64,000 bases of DNA, taken from assembly GCA_020137815.1 (NCBI GenBank), contig CM035362.1:4750008-4814007 (forward strand), given 5' to 3'. Positions 1-11,725 of the stretch are shown here, piece by piece; positions within the stretch are counted from its first letter, which is position 1; each line of letters starts with the position of its first letter. A model generated the notes under the pieces. That model had not been told where the DNA came from. It ran no database searches and saw only the letters and a list, made by a program, of their open reading frames with translations. The position numbers and the translations under genes are program-made. This DNA is from Hormiphora californensis (taxonomy: Eukaryota > Ctenophora > Tentaculata > Cydippida > Pleurobrachiidae).

Positions 1-462
1 CCATCTTCTCCGCACACACCTCATCTAGGGATTTCCCCTCTCTCTTTGCCTTCAATCTTGCTAGTGCCATCACTGTCGCCACGAAAGTCTCGGTCTCTTT
101 ACAAGCTTTCGCCTTTTCTGAATGGAGATGAAAGAGGAGATTATAAGAAAAGAAAGAAATGATTTTGAGAAGATAGATTCTAATTAAGGACTACTGGAGA
201 CTTGAAGAAGTCTTCAGCAGTCCTTAATCAACTTTATTTGTAACATCAAGTAGTTGGGTTTTTGAACAGCTCAAAACTCACCATAATCTGAGGAAACCAC
301 ATATGATGGAGCATCAGATCTTTGGCAGGGTGTAAACATTACAGGTTTGATGTCATCTTCCATGTATATTGGTTCGGTTTTCAGAAGGGGAGGAATTTCA
401 AACTTTCTACAAGTTGTCAATGAGACTGAATTACCAGATTCACCAGGTTTTTGGTATGCCAT
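1..462 (-). CDS. Leader exon plus partial coiled-coil exon (unit 10 of cluster)
   Basis: The leader exon is 282-462 (ATG at 462; 181 nt, phase 1; donor GTGAGT). It is followed by a 3' splice site and a coding exon from 117 down to the window edge. The spliced frame reads through without a stop and is almost identical to the start of the coiled-coil module at 6342-6179, with substitutions such as Arg-Leu-Lys for Arg-Ser-Lys. The leader carries the FEIPPLLKTEP motif found in every unit. An in-frame TAA lies just before the ATG, which supports this start. The gene is truncated by the window edge. Function is unknown; by analogy with its siblings it is probably nuclear. Confidence 0.7.
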
Positions 463-704
463 GATTTAACCTGCGAGTAGAGAGAACTTTAAAACAGTGG
501 TAATTCCCTACACATAATAGTTAGAAGGGATGGGAGGGAGAAATTAAACACAAAGTCAACAGACGGTACATAAAACAAGTGATAGTTTAGTACTTGACAT
601 TTAACTGTTAAACGACCACCATAAAAACTTTCTTTGCTCATTCAGTCTTACAATTAAAAGTAAATTCCTGTCAAATGTTAAAAATCATATCGTGATAGAC
701 AATA

Positions 705-1872
705 CTACTTTCCTGAACATTTAGCCTCGTGAAGACGTCTATAAGAAGCCTGACTAAATGTTTTCATACACTTACTGCAAGGAAATGGTTTCTCTCCAGT
801 GTGTGTCATCATGTGCCGCTTCAAGGAACTTGTTTGAGTAAATGCTTTTCCACAGACCTCACATTTGAATGGACGCTCACCAGTATGAACCAGTTTGTGC
901 CTTTTATAATTACTTGACATAGCGAATGTCTTGCCACACTCCTCACATTTAAAAGATTTTATTCCACTATGAACATGTTGGTGTTTTACCAAGCTGTCAT
1001 TCGCCATGAAACTCATAGGACAAATGTCACATTGGAACTCCTTTTTTTGGTGTGCAGTTTCAATGTGCTCGTACAATTCTGATTTCGGTAGTCTAACTCC
1101 ACAATTTTTAACACGGCACAAAACGATATTGCCATGAACAAGGATCTGATGATGATTTAAACTATATTCAAAGGCAAAGCTGATTCCACACTCCTTACAT
1201 TTGTGTGGTTTGTATCCACTGTGGGCCAGGTGGTGTCGAGTAAGATCCGAAGTTTGTAAAAAAGCCATGGGACAAACATCACAGAAGTGTTTCCTATCAG
1301 AATGGTCTTCTCGAATGTGCTGATACAAGTCCTTCTCTGATGACTTCCAAACTGAACAACGCCTGATTTTACACTGGAATAGTTTAGCACGTTTGATACA
1401 CAGAATCATCCTGGTAGATTTTAGTTCGGTTTGAAAAGTAGCAGATTCTTTAGGAAGGGATTGTTGGGAAGGAACTCGTTGTCGCTGGGAAAGAGGTGGA
1501 TTTGTAGTGGCTGACTCTCCTTCTTCACTAGAATCCTGTTTATTGAATTTCTCACCTCCAGTTTGGATCGGAACACCTGCAGGATATATTTACAATGATT
1601 AGATGCAATAATTAGTATTAAAAGAAAAACCAAACGGGTTATTGATTATTAGATCAACTTCCACAATTGGCAAACTCACCATAATCTGAGGAAACCACAT
1701 TTGATGGGACATCAGAAATTGGGCAGGAAGTAAACATCTCAACTTTGATGTCATTTTCCACGTATATTGGTTCGGTTTTCAGAAGGGGAGGAATTTCAAA
1801 TTGTGGTTCAGATTTTACGACAGGTTGTTCTGAACTACCAGTTCTTGTTCTACCAGGTTTTCTTTTTGCCAT
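705..1872 (-). CDS. C2H2 zinc-finger protein (unit 9)
   Basis: Two exons. The leader is 1680-1880 (ATG at 1872) and the finger exon is 705-1576, joined in phase 1 to give about 354 residues. The leader is a divergent type (MAKRKPGRTRTG start) with the shared FEIPPLLKTEP core. The second exon begins GVPIQT and has a low-complexity linker. It then has eight C2H2 modules: a CX4C finger (HIREDH), two CX2C fingers, a second CX4C finger (HIETAH) and four further fingers with TGEKP/TGERP linkers, the last being C2HC-like. The family would be expected to act as a DNA-binding nuclear factor. A 3' splice site (CATGCAG) precedes the leader, so a further upstream exon is likely. Confidence 0.85.
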
Positions 1873-2084
1873 TGTATGTCCTGCATGAAAAAATGGGAGT
1901 GTTGACAAAAAAGTGTTACTGACTCACAATATCTTTTATCAACATGAGTGAAAGTGATAGGGGAGCGGAGAAATAGACGCAGAGTGAATGATAAAAATTA
2001 TTATGATTTATAAAAAGTGCATCAAACACGTTAATATCACTCTCACAGTCACTCTATGGGTCAGTTCAGCTGTCTTCGCTCATG

Positions 2085-3559
2085 TCATCTGAATCGGGAA
2101 TCACAATCAGAGTCTGACAGCCAATCATTTTCCCATTCACCATCAGAGTTCTCAACATCAGCACAAACCATTCCTTCATCATCACTGGGGCAGGGGGAAG
2201 AGTCGAGAGCCGGTGGCTCGGGTGTTTGGTTTGCAGCAGGATGATCAGGTAAAGGAGGAAGAACTCGGGAGGGTGCTGGTCGCCGCGAAATGAGAGATCC
2301 TCCTGTTGCCAAGGGGTCTCGAAAGTGGCCAGTGACTGGATCGGTATTGGGAAGAGCATGGATATCCTTCCTGAATACGAGACGACTTTTGCCGGCAATC
2401 TCAGGATTAGACACTTTGGAAACACTCTGCTCAGTGAACACACCCAAGAAGAAATGATCAGTACACACACGGGCTGCTGGGCCAGGTACCCACTTGTCTC
2501 TCTTCAAACGTAAAGCCCATCTCTTTTTCTGATTAACGTCTCGGGGGAAAGGCATGTACCGTAGGAAGGTTCGCCCAGTGATCTTGCTGCAATTGTCGGT
2601 AGCTGACCTATTGTTACAACCATATGCAACACAACAAGAGCCACCCTTTTTTGGGTGTGAAGTTTCAATGTGCTTGAACAACTCTATTTTAGGTAATTTA
2701 ACTCCACAATTTTTAACACGGCACAAAATGATATTGCATTTAACAAGGATCTGATGTTGGTGTAAAAGACATTTAAATGCAAAGTTTTGTCCACACTCCT
2801 TACATTTGTGTGGTTTGTATCCACTGTGACCCAAATGGTGTTGAGTAAGATGCGAAACATGCTTGAAAGCCATTGGACAAACATCACAGAAGTGTTTCCT
2901 ATCAGGATGGTCGTCTCGAATGTGCTGATACAATTCCTTATCTGATGACTTCCAAACTGAACAACTCCTGATTTTACATTGGAATATTTTAGCACGTTTC
3001 CGGTTTAGTCCATCACAGTCCAGTGTAGTAGCCGTTTCTTTAGGAAGAGATTGTTGGGAAGGAACTCGTTGTCGCTGGGAAAGAGGTGGATTTGCAGTGG
3101 TTAACTCAATTTCTTCACTAGAATCTTGTTTATTGAATATCTCTCCTTCAGTTTTGATCGAAACACCTGTAGGATAGATGCGATAATCATTATTGGAAAT
3201 TAAACCAACAAGGCTTCAAATCAATGATTTGATCATGAACAAATGAATACAACTATTCACAATTCTTGATACTATATTATCTAATTCTTATACAGAACTA
3301 CTGAAGACTCAAAGATGTTATAACGTCTTCCAGTCTCTAGTATTCCATACCAGGCATGAATATCACCTCAAAACTCACCATAATCTGAGGAAACCACATT
3401 TGATGGAGCATCAGATATTGGACAGGGAATAAACATAACAGGTTTGATGTCACTTTCCATATATATTGGTTCGGTTTTCAGAAGGGGAGGAATTTCAAAC
3501 TTTCTACCAGTTGCCAATGAGACTGAATTACCAGATTCACCAGGTTTTTGATCTGCCAT
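2085..3559 (-). CDS. C2H2-THAP chimeric protein (unit 8)
   Basis: The leader exon is 3379-3559 (ATG at 3559) and the second exon is 2085-3166, joined in phase 1; about 420 residues. The second exon starts like its siblings: an IKTEG motif, a linker, then four finger modules, the third having lost its last His (HQILVK). Directly after the fourth finger the coding frame changes to a THAP-type C2CH domain. Its marks are a Cys pair in CCVAYGC, an invariant Trp in KKRWALRLKRDKW, a Pro-Gly-Pro, and C-X2-H in CTDHF. An acidic, proline-rich tail ends at the stop at 2085. Fingers 5-8 of the siblings are absent. No stop or splice signal interrupts the junction, so the fusion is within one exon. Confidence 0.85.
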
Positions 3560-3792
3560 AATTTAACCTGCGAGAAGAGAAAACTTTAAAACAGTGGTAA
3601 TTGCCTATGCATAATAACTAGAAGGGAGGGGGAAGTAGAAAATAAACAAAAAGTCAATGGACAGAACATTAAATAAGTGAAAGTTAAGTACTTGGCATTT
3701 CACCACCATAAACACTTTCTTTATCCCTTCTATTTCACCTTTTAAAATTAAATTGCTGTCAAATGTTCATAAAAAACATATCATGGAAATCA

Positions 3793-5342
3793 TTACTCCT
3801 TTCCTGAACATTTAACCTCATGAAGACGTCTTAAAGAAGCCCGTGTATATTGTTTCCCACACTTACTGCAAGGAAATGGTTTCTCACCAGTGTGAGTGCT
3901 CATGTGACGCTTCAAGGAACTTGTTTGGGTAAATGCTTTTCCACAGACCCCACATTTGAATGGACGCTCACCAGTATGAACCAGTTTGTGTGTTTTATAA
4001 TTAGATATTTGAGTAAACGACTTCTCACACACCTCACAAGCAAAAGGTTTGATTCCATTATGTATCCGCTGGTGTTGATTCAATTCCTTGTTTGTGTTGA
4101 AACTCATCGGACAAATATCACACTGGAACTCCTTTTTTGGGTGTGCAGTTTCAATGTGCTCGTATAAATCTTCCTTAGGTAATCTAACTCGACAGTTTTT
4201 CACACGGCACATAACAATACTGCTATGAACAAGGATCTGATGTTGATGTAAATCAGATTTATGCAGAAAGCTTTTTCCACACTCCTTACATTTATGTGGT
4301 TTGTATCCACTGTGACCAAGATGATGTTGAGTAAGATCCGAAACTTTCTTGAAAGCCATAGGACAAACGTCACAAAAGTGCTTCCTATCAGGATGGTCTT
4401 CTCGAATGTGCTGATACAAGTCCTTCTCTGATGACTTCCAAACTGAACAACCCTTGATTTTACACTGGATGGCTGAATTTTGATCATTTCCTTCGACAAA
4501 TCCCATAGAAATCAGTTTCCCTCGTTGATTACATTCACCGCGAGGATGTTTTAGCTGAATATCAATTTGACTTGAAGACTCGCCGAGATAAGCTTCTGGT
4601 ACTTGATTCATTTCAGCTCCTTCGACGTTTTGGATCTTCCCAGTAGATTTCATGCAGGGTACTGGATAGTTGGGAGTGCATTGCTGTTGAAGAATTTGTT
4701 GTTGCTGGTGATGAGGGGGATATGTTGACTCGTCTCCATCGAATTTAGAAATCGTATTATCTGAAAGAAGAGGGAGGATTAGATTTTCACTGACTATAAA
4801 ATAATGATGAGATGAATGACAAAATCAGTAGTAGAATCTAAATATCACAATCTGAGTATTGACGGGGTGGTGCTGACGAACTCACCTTTATCAAAGAAAA
4901 GAGTCTCAACTGGTGGAACAGCGGAAATATCAGAAACTGAGTCATAGTAGAAGGGATCAGCATCCATCTTTACAGGATCCACTGCCATTTCATCACCCAA
5001 ACATCCAACCTCAGATCCCAGTGTACTAGAACTTTCTGCTTGAATCTCAGTATCACGTGACCCAGTTTGAGTTCCAACTTCCACCAACTTGTCTGTTTTA
5101 ACAATTCTATACCCTGGATCTAGACGACCACTACCTGATTTTCCACAACCATCACATGTGAATAAAATTAGATTATCCTCTGTCCCTGAAATCTTGGAGA
5201 CTGGACAGGGAGTGAAAATCGCAGGTTTGATGTCATCTTCCATGTAGATTGGTTCGGTTTTCAGAAGGGGAGGAATTTCAAACTTTCTATCAGCTGTCAA
5301 TGAGACTGAATTACCAGGTTCACCAGGTTTTTGGTCTGCCAT
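3793..5342 (-). CDS. C2H2 zinc-finger protein with extended leader (unit 7)
   Basis: Leader exon 4886-5342 (457 nt) joins finger exon 3793-4760 in phase 1; about 474 residues. The leader has the common N-terminus, then a unique extension with CDGCG, VEVGTQTG and an acidic stretch ending DKG. Only unit 1 shares this extension. The second exon starts with a Gln-rich segment (HHQQQQILQQQ) in place of the usual linker, then enters the standard eight-finger array. Finger tips differ from those of paralogs. The acceptor before the leader is unusual (CTTGAAG). The stop is just upstream of 3793. Confidence 0.85.
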
Positions 5343-5780
5343 GATTTAACCTTCAAGAATAGAGAATTTTAAAATTGTGGTAATTGACTACACATATATA
5401 TTTAGAAGGGAGTTTGGTGGCGCCGTCACTCAGGCCGTTTTGGCCCGCTACGCTCGTCACCAAACATAATTCATAAAGTCAATGAATAGCACATAAAAAA
5501 GGTCAAGTAAAAGTCTAGTGCTTGACATTTAACCATGAACACTTTCTTTACTAATTTAATTCCGCACTTATAATAAATTATAGTCAATAATGTTCATAAT
5601 ACATATCGCCATAATATTATTATATCAATACAATCCTTGGTTAATGAAGACAGCGCTCTTCTCAATAAACAAAGGGAAAGAGGGAAGCGCTGCTAAAGGA
5701 TATATCCTTCGATATTAGTTAGTAAAAACACTTTATCGTCATTGAATGAGAGGATGTCTTTTCCTTCTTTCTTGGGTGTC

Positions 5781-6083
5781 TTATGGCACACAGAGAGAAG
5801 ATACAACAGTGCTCCTAACATTCTTCTTTCTTTCCTTTCGCCTGTGAAAAGTTAACGGCAAGGTTTTCATCTGGGTTACAAGAAGGACCGCCGGACTAAG
5901 GTCCAAGATGTGAGATGCGGAGGGTGGTAGATTGATAGAAACAAAAAAAAAAGAAGAAGAACAATTCGAGAAAATAAAACTTACTTCAAGGAAGGCTATA
6001 CGCTTTTTCAATCTCTGAATCTCTTCCTCCTTCGTCTCTTGTCGGTCCTCTTCCGCTTGTCGGTCTCTCAACCGCTGTCGCTG

Positions 6084-6170
<87 letters not shown>

Positions 6171-6687
6171 CAAAATACCTTTAATTTGGCCTGGAACATC
6201 TCATTTATTATTTCCATTGTTTCCCCCATCTTCTCCGCACACACCTCATCTAGGGATTTCCCCTCTCTCTTTGCCTTAGATCTTGCTAAGGCCATCACTG
6301 TCGCCACGAAAGTCTCGGTCTCTTTACAAGCTTTCGCCTTTTCTGAATGGAGATGAAAGAGGAGACTATACGAAAAGAAAGAAATAATTCTGAGAAGATA
6401 GATTCTAATTAAGGAATACTGAAGACTTGAAGAAGTCTTCAGCAGTCCTTAATTAACTTTATTTGTAACATCAAGTAGTTGGGTTTTTGAACAGCTCAAA
6501 ACTCACCATAATCTGAGGAAACCACATATGATGGAGCATCAGATCTTTGACAGGGAGTAAACATTACAGGTTTGATGTCATCTTCCATGTATATTGGTTC
6601 GGTTTTCAGAAGGGGAGGAATTTCAAACTTTCTACCAGTTGGCAATGAGACTGAATTACCAGATTCACCAGGTTTTTGGTATGCCAT
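5781..6687 (-). CDS. Leader plus coiled-coil protein (unit 6)
   Basis: Four exons: 6507-6687 (leader), 6179-6342, 5985-6080 and 5781-5870. All junctions are GT-AG and the frame stays open to TAA, giving 176 residues. The leader matches that of the finger genes, but the C-terminus has no fingers. It contains helical segments rich in Glu, Lys and Arg (for example EKAKACKETETFVATV and EEEIQRLKKRIAFLE) that look like a coiled coil, then a short basic tail. The second intron (6081-6178) is mostly a (CT)n tract. The product is probably a fingerless family member that could dimerise; the function is inferred only. Confidence 0.75.
6084..6170. repeat. (GA)n/(CT)n microsatellite forming an intron
   Basis: An uninterrupted GA dinucleotide tract on the plus strand. 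It fills most of the 98-bp second intron of the coiled-coil gene; on the minus strand it is the polypyrimidine tract before the ATTCAG acceptor. Confidence 0.9.
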
Positions 6688-6954
6688 GAATTAACCTGCA
6701 AGTAGAGAGAACTTTGAAATAGTGGTAATTCCCTACATATAATAGTTAGAAGGGAGGGGAGGGAGGAAATAAACACAAAGTCAATAGACAGCACATAAAA
6801 CAATTAGTGAAAGTTAAGAACTTGACATTTAACTTATGTTTAAAGAGTCTTTTAAAAAGACCATCATAAACACTTTCTTTGCTCATTCAGTTTTACAATT
6901 AAAATTAAATTGCTGTCAAATGTTTATATGAATCATATATCGTGATAGTCAATG

Positions 6955-8198
6955 CTAGTTTCCTGAACAATTAAACTCATGAACACGTCTATAAGAAGCC
7001 TGACTAAATGTTTTCATACACTTACTGCAAGGAAATGGTTTTTCCCCAGTGTGTGTCCTCATGTGCCGCTTCAAGCTACAATTTAGAGTAAATGATTTTT
7101 CACAGACATCACATTTGTAAGGACGCTCACCAGTATGAACCAGTTTGTGTCTTTTATAAGTACTGATACGAGTAAACGACTTATCACACACCTCACATTT
7201 AACAGGTTTAATTCCAGTATGTATCCGTTGGTGTTGAATCAGATGGTAGTTTGTTTTGAAACTCATAGGACAAATATCACACTGGAACTCCTTTTTTGGG
7301 TGTGCACTTTCAATGTGCTTGTACAACTCTGGCTTAGGTAGTCTTACTCCACAATTTTTAACACTGCACAAAATGATATTGCATTTAACAAGGATCTGAT
7401 GTTGGTGTAAATCATAATTAAGACCAAAACTTTTTCCACACTCCTTACATTTGTGTGGTTTGTATCCACTGTGACCAAGATGATGTTGAGTAAGATGCGA
7501 AACTTGCTTGAAAGCCATGGGACAAACATCACAGAAGTGTTTCCTATCAGGATGGTCTTCTCGAATGTGCTGATACAAGTCCTTCTCTGATGACTTCCAA
7601 ACTGAACAACTCCTGACTTTACACTGGAACAGTTTAGCACGTTTCCGGTTTAGTCCATCACTGTCCTGTCCAGTAGCCGTTTCTTTAGGAAGGGATTGTT
7701 GGGGAATAACTCGTTGTCGCTGGGAAAGAGGTGGATTTGCAGTGGTTGACTCAATTTCTTCACTAGAATCCTGTTTAATGTTTATTGGATATATCTCTCC
7801 TTCAGTTTTGATCGGAACACCTGTTGGATAGATGTGATGATTATTATTGGAAATGAAACCAACAAGGCTTCAAAACAATGAATTGATAATGAACAAATGA
7901 ATACAACTATTCACAATTCTTGATACTAATATATTATCTAATTGTTATACAGGACAACAAAGATGTTAGTAGCCCATAGTTAAAATACCAGGTATGAATA
8001 TCACGCTCAAAACTCACCATAATCTGAGAAAACCACATTTGATGGAGCATCAGATATTGGGCAGGGAGTAAACATTACAGGTTTGATGTCATCTTCCAAG
8101 TATATTGGTTCGGTTTTCAGAAGGGGAGGAATTTCAAACTTTCTACCAGTTGGCAATGAGACTGAATTACCAGATTCACCAGATTTTTGGTATGCCAT
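6955..8198 (-). CDS. C2H2 zinc-finger protein (unit 5)
   Basis: Leader 8018-8198 (181 nt) is spliced to finger exon 6955-7820; about 348 residues. The leader reads MAYQKSGESG and carries FEIPPLLKTEP. The finger exon opens GVPIKTEGEI, followed by a Ser/Glu/Pro linker and a basic RKRAK motif. Eight finger modules follow; module 3 has lost its last His (HQILVK), as in unit 8. The last module ends in Cys. The strong similarity to neighbours at nucleotide level points to recent tandem duplication. Confidence 0.87.
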
Positions 8199-8520
8199 GA
8201 ATTAACCTGCAAGTAGAGAGAACTTTAAAACAGAGATAATTGCTTACACATATAATTAGAAGGGAGGGGAAGGAGGAAGTAAACACATAGTCAAAAGACA
8301 ACTCATATAACAAGTGAAAGTTAAGTACTTGACATTAAACTTATGTTAAAAGACCACTACAAACACTTTCTTTGCCCATTAATTTAAAATTAAAAGGAAA
8401 TTGCTGTCAAATATTCATTAAAAATACATATCGTGATAGTCAATACTACTCTCCCGAGAATTAACTTCAATACTTTATTGTCGATTGGGCACGATCGAGC
8501 TCAATCGAACCAAGAGCAGC

Positions 8521-8599
8521 AACAAAGTGAAACAAGTTCCACTCAACAGATCTTTGTGATCGAAACATTTGTTTGGAACTAACTTGTTTCACTTTGTTT
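8521..8599. repeat. Short inverted repeat overlapping a stop codon
   Basis: Arms of about 18 bp (AACAAAGTGAAACAAGTT and its complement) surround a 43-bp centre. The right arm supplies the last codons and the stop of unit 4, replacing the usual family ending. It is probably a small foldback insertion. Confidence 0.7.
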
Positions 8600-11492
8600 G
8601 TTGTTGTGAACAAAATTTAACTTCATGAAGAAATCTATCAGAAGCCAGTTTATAATTTTTTCCACATTTAATGCAAGGAAATTGTTTTTCCCCAGTGTGT
8701 GTCCTCATGTGATTCCTCAAAATATTTGTTCGAGCAAATAGTTTTCCACAGACCTCACATTTGAATGGACGCTCACCAGTATGGATTCTTTTGTGTTTGC
8801 TTAAATTAGTCGATGCTGCAAACTTCTTACCACATTCCTCACAAGTGTAAGGTTTAACTCCACTATGGGTCCTCCGATGGACATTTAAAGTGGCGATTTT
8901 TTTGAAACTCATAGGACAAATATCACACTGGAACTTCTTTTTTGGGTGTACATTTTCAATATGCTCGTATAACTCTGATTTTGGTAGTAAAACTCCACAG
9001 TTTTGGAAACGGCAGGAAATAATGATATCGCTACAATGAATTCGCAGATGTCGATTCAGATCATTTTTACAGACATAGCTTTTTTCACATTCCTTACATT
9101 TGTGTGGTTTGTATCCACTGTGACCAAGATGATGTTGAGTAAGATGCGAAACTTTCTTGAAAGCCATGGGACAAACATCACAGAAGTGTTTCCTATCAGG
9201 ATGGTCTTCTCGAATGTGCTGATACAAGTCCTTCTCTGATGACTTCCAAACTGAACAACTCCTGATTTTACAGTGGAATAGTTTAGCACGTTTCCGGTTT
9301 AGTCCATCACAGTCCAGTGAAGTAGCTGATTCTTTAGGGAGGGATTGTTGGGAAGGAACTAGTTGTCTCTGGGAAAGAGGTGGATTTGCAGTGGCTGACT
9401 CAATTTCTTCACTAGAATCTTGTTTATTGGATATCTCTCCTTCAGTTTTGATCGGAACACCTGTAGGATAGATGCGATGATTATTATACAACTAAGTATT
9501 CACAATTCTTGATACAGTCGGACCCCGATTTAGGGCCCCCCGATTTAGTGGCACCCCGATTTAGGGACAGGATTTTTTTCCCCCGATATAGGAAATTAAC
9601 CTTATTTGACCCCGATTTAGTGGACACCCCGATTTAGTGGACAAGAGCCTTCCCCCGAGGGTGTCCCTAAATCGGGGTCCAACTGTACTATATCTAATTC
9701 TTATACAGAACTAATGAAGACTCAAAGATGTTACAGTCGGACCCCGATTTAACGGCCCCCGATTTAGCGGCACCCCGATTTAACGGCAGGATAAATTTCC
9801 CCCAAAATTTTTTCCTTGCCCGGGTGAATGCCGAAGGCATTCACACGGATGATCTTTTTAGCACACACGTGCTAAAAAGATCATTCAGGGTTTAGAAATC
9901 AGCAGATCGTGGAGTTAACTAAAAGTGTCCGTCCGTCCGTCCGTCCACCGTTACAAATAGTAACAAAGTCTGCTCCTTCATAAAACTTTCAGCTCACACT
10001 TTGTTGATGCAACAAGGAAATGATTAACACGCACTGTGGCGCGCAAATACTCACTCGTATCACTTCCTACTTTCACCTGAAATCACTTTGGGTACCCTAC
10101 AGCCGTACCATGACGTGGTAGCAAGTCTTTGAAGCATGAAACTACTATCATACAATAATTGTAAGTGACTGGAGTTAAGATGAGTGTACAGTTGAAGCAC
10201 TTGGTAACCAACTAGGGTCTCCTAAGCAACTCTCTTGGTTATCATCGCAACTACCTTGGTTACCATAGCAACTGCTTTGATTACCATAGCAACCACCCTG
10301 GATACCATAGCAACTAACATCGTATCAGCCAAAAATTGCTCTTTGAGTGCAAAATCCATCGGAAAATCCCGTTTTGAAGCTTAGTCATCAATTTTACACC
10401 CATCTGGGGCAGGAAAACACCGCATTATGAATACATAATGCAATAATTCTTGTTTGAAATTTTTTTTGAAATTTTTTTTTGAAATTTTTTTTATGAAATT
10501 TTTTTTGAAATTTTTTTTGAAAAACCGGGTCCGAATCGTGTTTCGAATCGGTGCATCTTATTGCATGCCTTGCCGGTAAGACGGTTCGAAACGAACAGAT
10601 ATGTGATCCCCATGAGGCCCATCGAATCGCAATTTTATGACGCTTGTTAAACTGGCCTCATGGGGATCAGGTATCGGTTCGTTTCGAACCGTCTTATTAG
10701 CAACAGGACGTGCGATAAGATGCACTGATTCGAAACACGATTCGGACGTGGTTGATATACCTTTGAAAAATTTCCATAACTTTTTTTGCAAAATTTTACA
10801 GAATGATTGTCAACACTTTGCTCGGTGCTCCCCATGAATTTTCAGAGAAAAATATATTTTGAAATTCAAATTCTTCCTCACCCCGCTTAAAGTGCCCCGA
10901 TTCGGCATGGTATCACGTATCGGTTCGTCTAATTAGCAGCAAGACATGCGATAAGATGCACTGATTCGATAAACGATTCGGACGTGGTTGATATAGTACC
11001 TTAGAAAATTTTTATAACTTATTTTGAAATTATTTTGAAATTACTTTCTTTTTCTAATCAGAAATGATCATGTAATCAATACATGGACATTGCATTTAAC
11101 ACTTAGAGGTGTTTTAGTATAGCATTTTGGACAAAAATAGGGTTTTATGGGCCAAATATGCTCTACCCCGATTTAACGGACACCCCGATTTAACGGACAA
11201 AACCCTTTCCCCCGAGGGTGCCGTTAAATCGGGGTCCGACTGTATAACGTCTTCCAGTCTCTAGTAGTCCATAGTTAAAATACCAGGCATGAATATTACC
11301 TCAAAACTCACCATAATCTGAGGAAACCACATTTGATGGAGCATCAGATATTGGGCAGGGAATAAACATAACAGGTTTGATGTCACTTTCCATATATATT
11401 GGTTCGGTTTTCAGAAGGGGAGGAATTTCAAACTTTCTACCAGTTGTCAATGAGACTGAATTACCAGATTCAACAGGTTTTTGGTATGCCAT
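8589..11492 (-). CDS. C2H2 zinc-finger protein with intron-borne transposons (unit 4)
   Basis: Leader 11312-11492 and finger exon 8589-9460 keep the family phase-1 junction and give about 350 residues. The intron is 1.85 kb, against about 125-225 bp in the other units, because two pogo-like elements lie within it. The finger array is divergent: module 3 is a canonical finger with a different helix, and modules 5-7 differ from those of siblings. The C-terminus reads KFCSQQQTK instead of the usual NCSGKE, because an inverted repeat has replaced the last codons. A minus-strand AATAAA lies near 8467-8472, the only canonical one I saw in the gaps of the cluster. Confidence 0.83.
9515..9685. mobile_element. 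pogo/Tigger-like MITE, short copy
   Basis: Termini CAGTCGGACCCCGATTTA and a matching inverted end (TAAATCGGGGTCCAACTG) are flanked by TA on both sides. The internal part repeats the CCCCGATTTAG motif. There is no coding capacity. TA target sites and CAGT-type ends resemble pogo/Tigger relatives of Tc1/mariner. Confidence 0.75.
9734..11242. mobile_element. pogo/Tigger-like non-autonomous element, 1.5 kb
   Basis: It has the same CAGTCGGACCCCGATTTA end as the neighbouring short copy, an inverted copy at the right end, and TA at both borders. The interior holds a GAAATTTTTTTT tandem repeat (about 10455-10525), a large hairpin (about 10528-10750) and an array of X-box-like motifs. I found no transposase reading frame, so it is a deletion derivative or carries captured sequence. 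Confidence 0.75.
10217..10314. promoter_or_regulatory. Tandem array of RFX (X-box)-like motifs
   Basis: Four 14-bp motifs start at 10238, 10259, 10280 and 10301, exactly 21 bp apart, with a fifth degenerate one at 10217. The second, GTTACCATAGCAAC, fits the published X-box consensus (GTNRCC, spacer, RGYAAC) without mismatch. They lie inside a transposable element, so they may be used by the element or be incidental. Confidence 0.5.
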
Positions 11493-11725
11493 GAATAAAC
11501 CTACGAGAATAGAAAACTTTAAAAAAGTGGTAATTGCCTGTGCATAATAACTAGAAGGGAGGGGGAAGTAGAAAATAAACAAAAAGTCAATGGACAGAAC
11601 ATTAAATAAGTGAAAGTTAAGTACTTGGCATTTCACCACCATAAACACTTTCTTTATCCCTTCTATTTCACCTTTTAAAATTAAATTGCTGTCAAATGTT
11701 CATAAAAAACATATCATGGAAATCA

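Noticed and set aside
6039-6356. Plus-strand open frames with long Arg-Glu repeats
   Set aside because: They are translations of the (GA)n tract, which is intronic on the other strand.
9734-11242. A transposase gene inside the 1.5-kb pogo-like element
   Set aside because: The only frames there are short and cover the internal hairpin; no DDE-type motif was found.
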